Part shown: positions 1-9,249 of the stretch, in pieces
Layout of the letters: the number at the start of each line of letters is the position of its first letter
How positions within the stretch are numbered: position 1 is the first letter of the stretch
Assembly: GCA_030141605.1 (NCBI GenBank)
Contig: JAQGDQ010000333.1
Coordinates: 62,001 to 126,000, forward strand
Length of the DNA stretch: 64,000 bases
Reading direction: 5' to 3'
Source: Tubiluchus corallicola
Lineage: Eukaryota; Priapulida; Priapulimorpha; Priapulimorphida; Tubiluchidae
Position numbers and translations under genes: made by a program
Notes under the pieces: model-generated
What the model saw: only the letters and a program-made list of their open reading frames with translations
The model's database searches: none
What the model was told of the DNA's origin: nothing

Positions 1-2390
1 AATTGTATTCAATATGTACCCACAGCTGTTGTTTCAATATTTGGGTGGCTTTGCATGGCACCTGTACTGAAAAATTGAACAAATGTGATGGTGATTCAGT
101 TTGCTGTTCACAAGTGATTGATGGATCTGCACCCGTGAATGATATACAGCAGTTGTGGTCCTTAGACAGCATAGACAGCCCTACTGATGAGCTTCAGTGT
201 AGTGATTCTTTAATATGGCAGCACTTTTGAAATAATCTGCGCTTCGAAGTTGGGCGATATTGTGTTAAGCTTCCATGGAAAGTGGATCACCCACCACTAT
301 TAAATAATTGGAAGTCTGCTGAAATACAAAGGGGTAAATTAGAATCTAAATTGAGTCCAGAATTGCATGTGCAATATGATTCAGAGATAAAATCTATGAT
401 TCAGTTGGGTTTTGTAAAACCAGTGTCACCTTGTGATGATTTGGAAGATGGTGCAGTATACTATTTGCCTCATCGACCTGTGATTCGTGAAGACAAGGAA
501 ACAACAAAGATTCGACCTGTTTTTAATGCAAGTGCTATGGGTCCTAATGGTGTGTCTTTAATTACGCATCTTGAGATCGGTCCTAATTTATTGCCTCAGA
601 TACCGGGTATTATGTAGCAATTTCGTTCCAATCCAGTTGGTTTTTGCTGTGATTCAGAAAAAGCATTTTAATGATTGCAGTGTCTGGCAAAGATCAGAAT
701 GTTTTGCGATTTTTATGGCATGGTAGTGAATATAAATTTGTGAGGCTTCCGTGACAAAGCACTATATACTCAGTGTAACTGCATCTGTGTTTGACCCTTT
801 AGGAATGGTCTGTGGCATTTTGGTCTAGCTGGGAAATTTTAATTAAAATTCTCCAGGATCTGTGGAGAGGTGGCATAGGTTGGGATGCATGTATTGATGA
901 TAAGATATTGTTAAGGCAGTTTGATTCCTTTTGTATGCAACTTAGGCAACTGTCTGACCTTATCTTAATGTAGATAGTAATTACTCTGTACATGTGTTCT
1001 CTGATGCTTCTGTTTTAGGCTATTGTGCTGTATGTTATGTTCGATGCAAAACTGATGTGGTGTACAAATTTACTTTGTGCTTGCTAGAACTAGGTTGACC
1101 CTGTAAAGCAAATAACTCTGCCTCGCTTAGAACTTAATGCTTGTTTACTTGGTTCTAAACTTGTGAATCACTTAGGTTTTATGTTAGCAATGGAGAATAC
1201 ACAACTGTACCTTTGGACAGATTCAATGATAGCACTGCATTGGATGAATGGTGATTTATCTAAACGAGATTCTTACGTGAAATCCAGAGTGAAGAAAATT
1301 CGTGACTTGGGGAGCTCTCCAGGAAGCTTGGGGGTCGTGTGACTGGTGAGCAAAATCCAGCAGACTTGTGGACGAGACCAGTGACTGTAAATCAACTTCT
1401 TCTTTCTATGTGGCTCACAGGTCCTGCTTGGTTATACCTGTCTTGCGATAAGTGGCCTGGAAAGCCAGATTTATAGTATAATGCTGTGCACACTGTTGAT
1501 GTGAACTTTGCTTTAGAAGACTCCACTTTAGTGTACAGAATATCATACAAGTAACTTCCTTTAGCTCGTTTCGTAAATTGCATAGAGTGACAGCCTGGGT
1601 GATACGTTTTGTATCTAACTTGAGGAAACCAGCTAACGATAGACAGCTCATTGATGTGATCACTGCTGATGAATTGCATAATGCTGAGAGATTGTGGTGG
1701 CTTTCTGTACAACAGATTCATTATGCAACTGATTTAAACCATTTAGTTCAGGATAAACATGTGAAAAGGGATTCGAAGCTGTATTTACTTTATCCCCAAT
1801 TAGATTAAGCTGGAATAATGAGAATTGGTGGAAGACTTGGGTATGAGAATAAACTTCAGGTGATTCTTCCAGAGCGTTCATACATTGTTACTCTCTTGAT
1901 TCGCTTTTACCACGAAAATCATCTCCATGCTGGCGTGAATCAAACCCTACGTGCATTACGTGAGAAGTATTTGATTGTACACGGCAGGAAATTGGTATCA
2001 CGTGCACTCAGTGATTGTGTTTATATGCCGGAAGATTCATGCACGGCACTGCAACCAAATACCAGCCCCTCTTCCTTCTACTCGTACTACTTTTGAAGGG
2101 GCATTTGTGGTGCCTGGCCTTTTTTTATGCTGGACCATTTCATGTTGCTAAAGATGTGAAGTTGAAACTCGATTAAAAGGCGTATGTTGCGATTCTGACT
2201 TGTTCTACTACACGTGCTGTACATTTTGAACTGGTACGTGCTTAAAAGTGCGACCAGTGTCAAACTTTTCACTTTTTCCTCAGATCTCTTGACATCAGCA
2301 AGCTAGAATTTGACTTCACCAGCTAAGGATCGAGTGGCCTGGTTAATTTTGGCGGTGAGATCTTCACATCGCCTTTTTATTTGGAACTAC
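1..2390 (+). pseudogene. BEL/Pao retrotransposon pol, segment 1 (RT to integrase core)
   Basis: Decayed pol of a BEL/Pao LTR retrotransposon, entering from outside the window. Read in order across several frames: the start of reverse transcriptase at 282-617 (LPHRPVIRED, IRPVFNASA), an RNase H-like stretch at about 970-1330 (LPRLELNACLLGSKLVNHLG, YLWTDSMIALHWMNGD, YVKSRVKKIRDL), the NPADLWTRP-type motif near 1350-1385, the pre-integrase block at 1560-1810 (TAWVIRFVSNLRKP, ADELHNAERLWWLSVQQIHY), and the integrase zinc-binding region at 1818-2060 (MRIGGRLGY, HENHLHAG). A segment reading TTRAVHFELVR follows at about 2200-2240. Catalytic RT motifs between 620 and 970 are missing or unreadable, and stops and frameshifts are frequent. 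BEL/Pao order (RT, RNase H, integrase) is as expected. Homology to the rest of pol stops near 2390 and resumes at 4829, so the element was interrupted by an insertion. It cannot be functional. Confidence 0.85.
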
Positions 2391-2439
2391 TAAATCAAAA
2401 AATATTATTACATGTGGCTAATAAATAAAATGGCTAATA

Positions 2440-3110
2440 TTACATGTGGGGCCCTTAAGGCTCAACCCTAGGACCCTTATTATTTTTACTTTATCTAAAT
2501 CAACCTGCTCTAGCCTTCAAATGTGCATGTTTGCAGATGATACAAACTTATTCATGCCAGCATCTAATATCAAAAATTTCGAAAACACTGTTAATGATCA
2601 AAATTGACACCTGGCTATATTAACAATATTAAAATAGATCGATCAAATGAAATTAAACATGTAGGAATCCACATTGATGACAAGTTAAGCTGGAACTCAT
2701 ACATTCAACACTTAACATATAAAATAAGTAATATTGCTGGCATACTCTTTAAACTTAGACACTACTTAAATGTTCCAACATCCAAATTAGTATACTTTAG
2801 TCTAGCATTCCCTTATTTACAGTGTGGAATACTTACATGGGAAAATGCCAAAAAACAACATTGCAAAAATCTTATTGTTTATCAAAATAAAATTGTTAAG
2901 GCTCTTTGCTTTGCTGGTCTCAGAGAACATGCAACTCCCCACTATAATCAATTGAAAATTTTAAAAATAATAGATATATATAAGCTAGAATTGGCCAATT
3001 TTTTTTAAATTCAAAAACAACATGCTGCCCCAACTGTTTAACAGATACACGAGCAAACCTTCCGCTTTACACAATTACGAAACTCGTTTTGCCTCACATA
3101 ATAGTATGAG
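2440..3110 (+). pseudogene. Truncated LINE reverse transcriptase (C-terminal half)
   Basis: Remnant of a non-LTR retrotransposon inside the interrupted BEL element. Near 2450-2500 one frame reads GSTLGPLLFLLYLN, RT motif B and following. After a frameshift, MFADDTNLFMP at about 2527-2560 is the catalytic FADD motif. The open stretch 2604-3008 carries the usual thumb-like C-terminal region (VGIHIDDKLSWNSYIQHL, KLVYFSLAFPYLQCGILTW, LKILKIIDIYKLELANFF). Sequence up to about 3110 still reads like the family tail (NNMLPQLFNRY, HNYETRFASHNS). The pattern is that of CR1/L2/Jockey-like elements; the exact clade is not resolvable by eye. The endonuclease half is absent, as in a 5'-truncated insertion. 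Confidence 0.75.
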
Positions 3111-4440
3111 TGTAGTAGGATATAATGTTTTTCCATTAAGTTTTTCCATTATGTGTAAACTAAATTCACAATAATCTCAATTGATGCTACTCAAGTATTT
3201 CATTTATTTAAATACTAGATAAATTAAATACTAACTGCGATTGTGACTGCGATACTCGACTCTGTCCACCTATCAGAGGCGGGCACCTTTATGGAGTGAG
3301 TGACGTTCGTGACGTCAGTCTGGAATATAAGAACTACCGAATAGCATTGCAACCACCTCTAATGTAGTAGAACTGTATTCTAGTATGATTTTGTGTATGT
3401 CCCATACTTAGGCTGCATTAATAGCTTAAGTGAGCTAATCGCTTATGTTAATTGAATGAGTCATTAGTTAATTACTCATTAAGCAAATTTACCTACTACA
3501 ATAAAGTAAGTTGTGACTGTACATATATGAGCATGCACCTAGTTAGCTCTGGGTAGGGTCCCACCATATACCTGTCCTATATCTCCTTTACAAGAAAGTA
3601 AGTGATTGGTAATACGCTCAACTGAACAGGCTATCTGGCCAATGAATCGTCGTGTTAAAGGACAAGGTCATCCAGTTTTACCTGTTCTAGAAATTAAAAC
3701 CAGGTTCAGGACAGTGTGTAGAATGTGCTAGGACAGTGAAGTCGTCGAATATGGCTTCCGACGAACACTTATTAACAATCGAAGTCAAGACTTAATTACT
3801 GTGGCGACAGAAAGTGATTAAAAGGGCACAGACACACCAAAGGGTTAGGTGTTCGAGCCGTGAGGCGGAAACACCAATAAACTGGCTTTTATTCGTTATT
3901 AGACGTACTGCTGTAAACGGAAGTTCAGGAGATCCGGTGCAGAAACAACCAGGTTATGACCAGACGTAGTACCAATGGTAGTTCCGCCAGCTCCACGGGT
4001 CAGGACTCCACTGCACTCCAATAGGATTGGTGAAGTAACCAATTACGACTTCGGTACACCTGACAAGCATTGTAGGAGTGACCACGTAAGATTCCACCCC
4101 CTGCTGAGGTTTGGAAGAGTAACTGCTCAAGATTCCACGAAGTTCGCATAACCGGTTAGTCACGTTATTCCAGCTTCCAGAGTGATGGAGATCGTCAAAC
4201 GTTGGAACCCGACAGCTTCCGACTTCAGTCACTACAACTGATAAGTATGCTTACCTTACACCCTTCTCCTTCACCAGGGTTGGGGCTAACTAGTCTTCTG
4301 TTTATCGTAGGTTAACTAGAAACGTTGTTTGTAATTATAACAAGTTTGTTGTTGTTTTGGTTTAAAGTAAATTGTTCTTAGTTCTTATTCTCTCATTAAA
4401 CACAGAATTTATCGGTAATATTAAAAACTGTCTTGTTTGG
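3111..4440. other. Unassigned insert, possibly LTR-derived
   Basis: No convincing coding sequence. It forms the middle of the insertion that splits the BEL element. The stretch 3240-3600 has promoter-like and terminator-like landmarks: a GAATATAAGAAC TATA-type box near 3324 and an AATAAAG signal near 3502. The stretch 4330-4445 is T-rich and ends in a segment resembling a retroelement U5. No terminal direct repeat pair was found, so an LTR identity is only a suggestion. Confidence 0.25.
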
Positions 4441-4479
4441 TTCTATCTGGAATACATGTCTGTGAACCATGCTTAAATG

Positions 4480-4828
4480 GAAAGATTCACTGAACCCACA
4501 TGTCAGCACATATCGGAAATTAATAGCAAAAAAGTGTTTGTGGTGTCGTAACGAAAGCGTCCTATATCATAGGTGGTACACCACATATAACAGAGTGCAA
4601 AGTCTATTTTTCTATAACGCTGATCTTTTAGTTGTGTTTTCCCAGTTTGATGTCTTCATCCTGTATTCTATGCATTCGTTCACTAGATTTCTGATTTCTA
4701 GCAATCCTTCCTTTTCACTGTTCATTAATATATCTGAGTTCAAATTTTTTCCATTTTCCATATCTACCACATTTAAGCATATGTTCAGTAGTATCATCAT
4801 CTTCCCCACACACTGGGCATTTTATAAC
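4480..4828 (-). pseudogene. LINE ORF2 C-terminal zinc-knuckle fragment
   Basis: Minus-strand remnant of the extreme C terminus of a LINE ORF2. Just inside the BEL junction it reads IKCPVCGEDDDTTEHMLKC, a C-x2-C...H...C knuckle typical of non-LTR elements. A neighbouring frame continues through a helical stretch (EGLLEIRNLVNECIEYRM) to a stop near 4610. The two frames show a frameshift. It is opposite in strand to the LINE fragment at 2440-3110, so at least two separate insertions built this block. Confidence 0.6.
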
Positions 4829-5235
4829 ACCTAAGGCGGCTTGGACAGGTGGCGTGTATGAACGTCTGAAAAGTTTGGTCAAAAAGGCGTTTAGAAAGAC
4901 TACAGATCGCCCCTTAACACCTGTGCAGCTAACTACTTTAATTACACAGGTAGAGTTTATGATAAATAATAGGCCCATTGTCTCTGTGGATGCAGATATT
5001 AATTCATCTGTTGCTCTTACACCATCCCATCTTATCAACTTGCAAGTTCTTGAATCTATACCTGATTTTGATTATGACGTTCAAGACTGCCTTACTGGTA
5101 AGAAAGTTTCAGCAAGGAATTTACTCAATGTTTGGAAGAAAGGCCAACTTTACCTCGAACGATTTTGGGACATCTGGCGATCAGAATAGCTTTCTAGTCT
5201 TCGTGAGCATCATCAAACTTTTGTTAAATAAGGGA
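4829..5235 (+). pseudogene. BEL/Pao pol, segment 2 (integrase C-terminal part)
   Basis: Continuation of the BEL/Pao integrase. The frame opens with KAAWTGGVYERL, the usual block where the integrase catalytic core ends. It continues with KKAFRKTTDRPLT, INNRPIVSVDADINSS, LTPSHLINLQ and NVWKKGQLYLERFWDIWRSE, then LREHHQTF. These are standard BEL/Pao integrase C-terminal motifs. Segment 1 ends near 2390 and this one resumes at the equivalent protein position, so about 2.4 kb was inserted between them. Family homology stops again at about 5235 and resumes at 11262. Confidence 0.85.
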
Positions 5236-7257
5236 AAGTAACTCTATCTGTCATTCTCCATGTAGGTAAGCACTGTATTGTGTTGCAGTGGGTGGACGTA
5301 TTTTTTCAGCTCCGCAATTTAAGTGAAATTTATTCGTGTAAAAGTTCGTGAGCTTGATGAAACAAATAGCAGCGTGTTCGGTAATGTGTGCTGCATGCAG
5401 TGGTAGTGATGAGACTTTATAATCTCAAATTATTTTTGAGATATCAATAAAAAACGTATGATAACTATATAATTTCTTTGTATTACATTTCTATCTGCTA
5501 ACTGGAAAACTTGTAAGACAACGACACTCGAGTAATTTGTAATCGCTCTATTGTGCAAAACTTGAACCTTTTGTAGCAGTGCAGGTTAGTATACCTGCTG
5601 TGTGATAGCTTGCATTGTGACTTAACAAGTCTTGTCAGAAATAGACTGGTTCACTTCCCCTATTTCCCCTATTCACTTCCCCATATTAAAATGTCCCATT
5701 GAATCTTTGCACAGCAGAATATAATTCTGTTTGTGTCTGCAGAGATATATCATACACCAACTCGTCCCACCTGCTCGAATGTGATCAATTGTACTGTCAA
5801 GTCAGTGGAAATAATGTGAATGAAAATGAATGGATATCAATATGTAAGTGACATTGAAAGTCATTGTAATTGATATTTATTAAGTACTGATATAAAAAAG
5901 TTCCAGTTCCCATTTTCGACAACAACAAATCAGTGATATTCTTAAATACATCATAATAGTATTGAAGTCACAATGACATCATAGGTGAAAAATGACAACA
6001 TTTTTGGAATCCTCTGGTGCATTTTCCTATCAATCAGTAATACATAATTTTCACCTGAGCTCAGTGGTTTAATCGTTTAAGAGATATAACAGATTTTTAG
6101 CTCCTTCAGGAATCGTCTTGAATTTATGCATATATCTCAAAAGTACCAAACTCAATTTTGGCTGATTTTTATTGATGGTACTAAAGCCACATTCTTATAG
6201 AATCCATTGAGAAATATTCTGTTACAATTTGTTCTAGAGTACTTGTTATCTGCCTATTAGAAGAAATCAACGAAGAATGTGTCCAAGTGTCTGGCGCGCA
6301 AACTGCTGTGACCAAGTTGCCTGTTCCTTAGCTAACATCTCTTCGCTGATCATAAATTTCCTTGCAACAATGGATATGCCGAGAACTATGCCAGTATGGC
6401 ATATCTTGAGGCAAAGTGTTTTTTACCCAATTAGTATCGTAAGCATTCAACCAAACAATTGTCATTCAAAGTCTACAGTACAGCTTGTGTACAACTAGCC
6501 ATGTAATTAGCTGAATTAGGCTTCCTTTGTGTGCGTGTGTATAATAACTTTTCTGTGCCAAAGTCTAGCTAGATAGCCAGATGTCACATAGCGCTGACAA
6601 TTGCTATGTTTCTCCCTTGATCCATTCATTATTGAGGATGACCATGAGCACGATAATTTAGTATGACTAAAGTCTATCCGTATTGCACTTAATGTATAAC
6701 GTATTGGTGTGCGTGCGTGCAACCGTGACCGTGTCTTGTGTTGTTAACAAGCTCTGCAGATTTTGCTAATTTTATAAAGTAATTTTATGTTTAACATGAT
6801 AAAAGTGATACCATTTTGTGTGTAAATATCTAGAAGGTAATAAACGTTTGCACTTATACAGTTGGATTTAGATATTAAAAGTGAAAAATTGTTGAAATTC
6901 TTCAAGTTCTATTGCAAATCGACAATTCATGGTCACCGTACCTAGTTGAGGCTATTGTGTCATTGATTAGACCTTAATTGGTCTATTCACCTGTCAACAA
7001 GAACATTCAGGTAGATAGCAATGCAAACTGGTCCTACAATGGGAGAAAGGAAAAGCTGCGCTCTATGTAGATATGAGGATACATATATTTGGATACGTTG
7101 CATGCTGCAGATGAGTGAGAACATTTCTTTTATTGTTTTTACAAAGTACTTTTGCTAATTTTTGCTTTTGAAAACTTTGAAGGTATAATAGACTGGTTAC
7201 CATTTGCAACGTATTTCCCATATACCCGCATATACTAAGGTCACGCTGAAATAATAT
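5236..7257. other. Non-coding insert between BEL segment 2 and the LINE
   Basis: AT-rich sequence with no supported gene. It lies between the BEL break and LINE ORF1 and may include the LINE 5' untranslated region. Its one clear structure is a 30-bp perfect direct repeat pair described separately. Short ORFs here lack recognisable domains. Confidence 0.4.
5637..5666 (+). repeat. 30-bp direct repeat, copy 1
   Basis: The 30 bases beginning AGAAATAGACTGGTTC are repeated without mismatch at 7258-7287. This copy is followed by a partial echo (CTATTCACTTCCCC) at about 5668-5682. Confidence 0.9.
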
Positions 7258-7287
7258 AGAAATAGACTGGTTCACTTCCCCTATTTC
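7258..7287 (+). repeat. 30-bp direct repeat, copy 2
   Basis: Perfect second copy of the repeat at 5637-5666, ending 24 bases before the LINE ORF1 start codon at 7312. It may mark the LINE 5' end or be a promoter subrepeat. Confidence 0.9.
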
Positions 7288-7311
7288 TGATACCTGCATT
7301 ATTTGTTGAAT

Positions 7312-8070
7312 ATGTCTGACAAACCGAAGAGTATCGATGAGCTGTGTGCATGTGACCGTAAGAAGCTGAAAGCCATTACGAAGGACGATATGATAGAAAT
7401 CATACTGGCTGCCCCCCCTTCGGCCGCTTCTGGTGGTGCCGATTCAGCTGTGTTGAAACGCCTGGATGAACTATCTAATAATATTAACTCTAAATTTCAA
7501 AATCTGGAGGAAAAATTGTCCCAAAAGATTGAAGACAAACATTCTGAATTAAAGACTGAAGTGAATGTCTTGCGTCAAGTTGTTAAAAATCAACAACGGT
7601 TTTTGGAGCAGGTTGACGGTCATCTCCGAAACCAGAACTTAATTATGATGGGCTTAAGTGAAAATGAGGATATCGATGGTGCTAATTCCGACGATGATAA
7701 GATAAGGAAAATTCTTGATGTAGTGGATGTGGAAGCTGCTGTCGTCTCATACAAGAGACTCGGTACAGCTACGAATGGCCGTGATCGTCCTGTGTTGGTC
7801 ATTGTTGAAAATCATGACCAAAGGGACAATGTCGTGAAGAATGCTAATAAGCTTCAATCGTCTGCCAATGCTGCTGTGAAAAAAGTCAGAGTGAAGCGAG
7901 ACACCCACCCTGCAGTTCGTGCCGAATGGAAGCGGCTATTTGACGCTGAGAAGTGCGAACGTGACAAACCTGAAAACCGGGGATGCCATATTGAGTTTGA
8001 CAAGAAAAAGCGTGAGATCACCCGGGACGGTGTTGTTATTGATAGTTGGCAACCAAGGTCTTTTTTGTAA
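7312..8070 (+). CDS. LINE ORF1 protein (coiled coil plus RRM-like domain)
   Basis: Predicted nucleic-acid chaperone and RNP component of the LINE. I take the ATG at 7312 as start (MSDKPKSIDELC); the frame is open a little further upstream. Residues about 45-110 form a heptad-rich coiled coil (LKRLDELSNNINSKFQNLEE and following), which in this protein class mediates trimerisation. NLIMMGLSENED near residue 110 begins an RRM-like domain, with YKRLG and RPVLVIVE as its later strand motifs. A basic C-terminal domain follows (VKKVRVKRDTHP, RAEWKRLF). The layout matches L1-like ORF1 proteins. The stop at 8068-8070 directly follows a T-TTT-TTG heptamer in the correct phase for a -1 frameshift into ORF2, which overlaps here. 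Confidence 0.85.
   Translation: MSDKPKSIDELCACDRKKLKAITKDDMIEIILAAPPSAASGGADSAVLKRLDELSNNINSKFQNLEEKLSQKIEDKHSELKTEVNVLRQVVKNQQRFLEQVDGHLRNQNLIMMGLSENEDIDGANSDDDKIRKILDVVDVEAAVVSYKRLGTATNGRDRPVLVIVENHDQRDNVVKNANKLQSSANAAVKKVRVKRDTHPAVRAEWKRLFDAEKCERDKPENRGCHIEFDKKKREITRDGVVIDSWQPRSFL
8061..8070 (+). promoter_or_regulatory. Candidate -1 ribosomal frameshift site at ORF1/ORF2 junction
   Basis: T-TTT-TTG at 8061-8067, read in the ORF1 frame as tcT TTT TTG, fits the X-XXY-YYZ rule, and the ORF1 stop TAA follows immediately. Slipping back one base puts the ribosome in the endonuclease frame (TTT TTT GTA AAC), which is open for about 1.2 kb. ORF2 has no ATG near its beginning. Downstream RNA structure was not assessed. 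Confidence 0.5.
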
Positions 8071-9249
8071 ACAATCGAGATAGTTGCACTGAACTCCGTA
8101 TTACACATTGGAACATTAATGCCGTGAAAAATAAACTGGAGATCGACTTGGTTCGCCAAAGTTTATGTAAATCTGATATGATATTCTTAAATGAAATCAA
8201 AACTCCGTTGAAGTTCACAATGCCTGGGTATAAAACTCTCCGAACTAATCAAGCAGCTGGTCACCGTGGTGGTTGTGCTATACTGATTTCAAATGTGCTA
8301 GCCTCTTCGATTCAATCGGTCGAATTTGGTTCCGATGTTATTGTGCTACGCCTCAATAATATACCTGGTATTGTTTTTGTATGTGTTTATCTCACGCCAT
8401 CTGACTCTCATTACCACTCACTTGAATGCTTAGCAAAAATCAACGAAGTTATGATGTCCAACCCTCATGATCAATTTGTGATACTTGGTGATTTGAATGC
8501 CCGTTACGGGCCTGCTATTAACAAATTTTTACGTAATGTTAGTGACAGTGGTGCACGATATCTTGCTTCCGAGGATTCGATTGGATCCCCGAATGAAAAT
8601 GCCAAAGTTGTTTATAATTCTTTTAACTCTTTAATCGTTGTAAATAACATTCAGTATAAAGGCAGAACATTTAAAAGTAATCTAATGTATAGAAAACGTG
8701 AGAATTGGATTTCTGAATTAGACTATTGTCTTATTTCTCCTGCACTAATCGATAGTGTTGTCAATTTCACTGTCAATCAAGACTTACGATTACCTTCGAA
8801 TCATGCCCCTCTGTCTGTGATTTTTGATATCAACATGTTATCTCGTGGAGCCTTACCTCACAATCTTCTTATCAGATCCGAAGCCTTAGGTGCTCATGCA
8901 GCTGAAGTTAAAACTCCATACCGCAAACATTGTAGCCGTCAGATCCGTATTGCTGAAACAGACTGTGTCGAATTTCAGAGAGTGATGTCTTCAGTTGAAC
9001 CTCCTGATGATGTGGATGATGTAAATAGTTGTGTTACTGATATTAATAATGTTTTCCGTGATAAACTGATTAGATGTAAAGCTCCGAATCGTCTCATCAA
9101 TCGTTATCAGCCGACGGATCGTTGGCGCCGTATGCTCGAGCTCAATGATTCTAAGGAAATATGGAATGCCACAGACTGGAAAGGAAACACGATTGAATCT
9201 GAATCCTTTGAATCTCCAACTAGAGAAGAATTCAAACGTCATTTTCGAG
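8061..9249 (+). CDS. LINE ORF2, N-terminal part: AP-like endonuclease
   Basis: Endonuclease half of the LINE polyprotein, which nicks target DNA to prime reverse transcription. The frame is open from before 8061. It begins without an ATG and overlaps the end of ORF1. Exonuclease-endonuclease-phosphatase motifs appear in order: ITHWNINAVKNK (the N of the first motif), MIFLNEIKT (catalytic E), GGCAILIS, VCVYLTPSD, FVILGDLNARYG (catalytic D and N), ELDYCLIS and LPSNHAPLSVIF (terminal H; the usual SDH is SNH here). The linker leading to RT follows (DSKEIWNATDWKG, REEFKRHF). Near 9246 the homology passes into the +1 frame, so this half is separated from RT by a one-base offset. No other damage is visible. 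Confidence 0.8.

Noticed and set aside
3830-3880. GTTCGAGCC motif suggestive of a tRNA or SINE
   Set aside because: Neighbouring sequence does not give stems or a matching A box.
3240-4445. A complete solo LTR
   Set aside because: TATA and polyadenylation-like motifs are present, but I found no TG/CA borders with a matching target duplication.
7303-7311. ORF1 start upstream of 7312
   Set aside because: The frame is open from 7303, but that codon is TTG; the ATG at 7312 is the first standard start.
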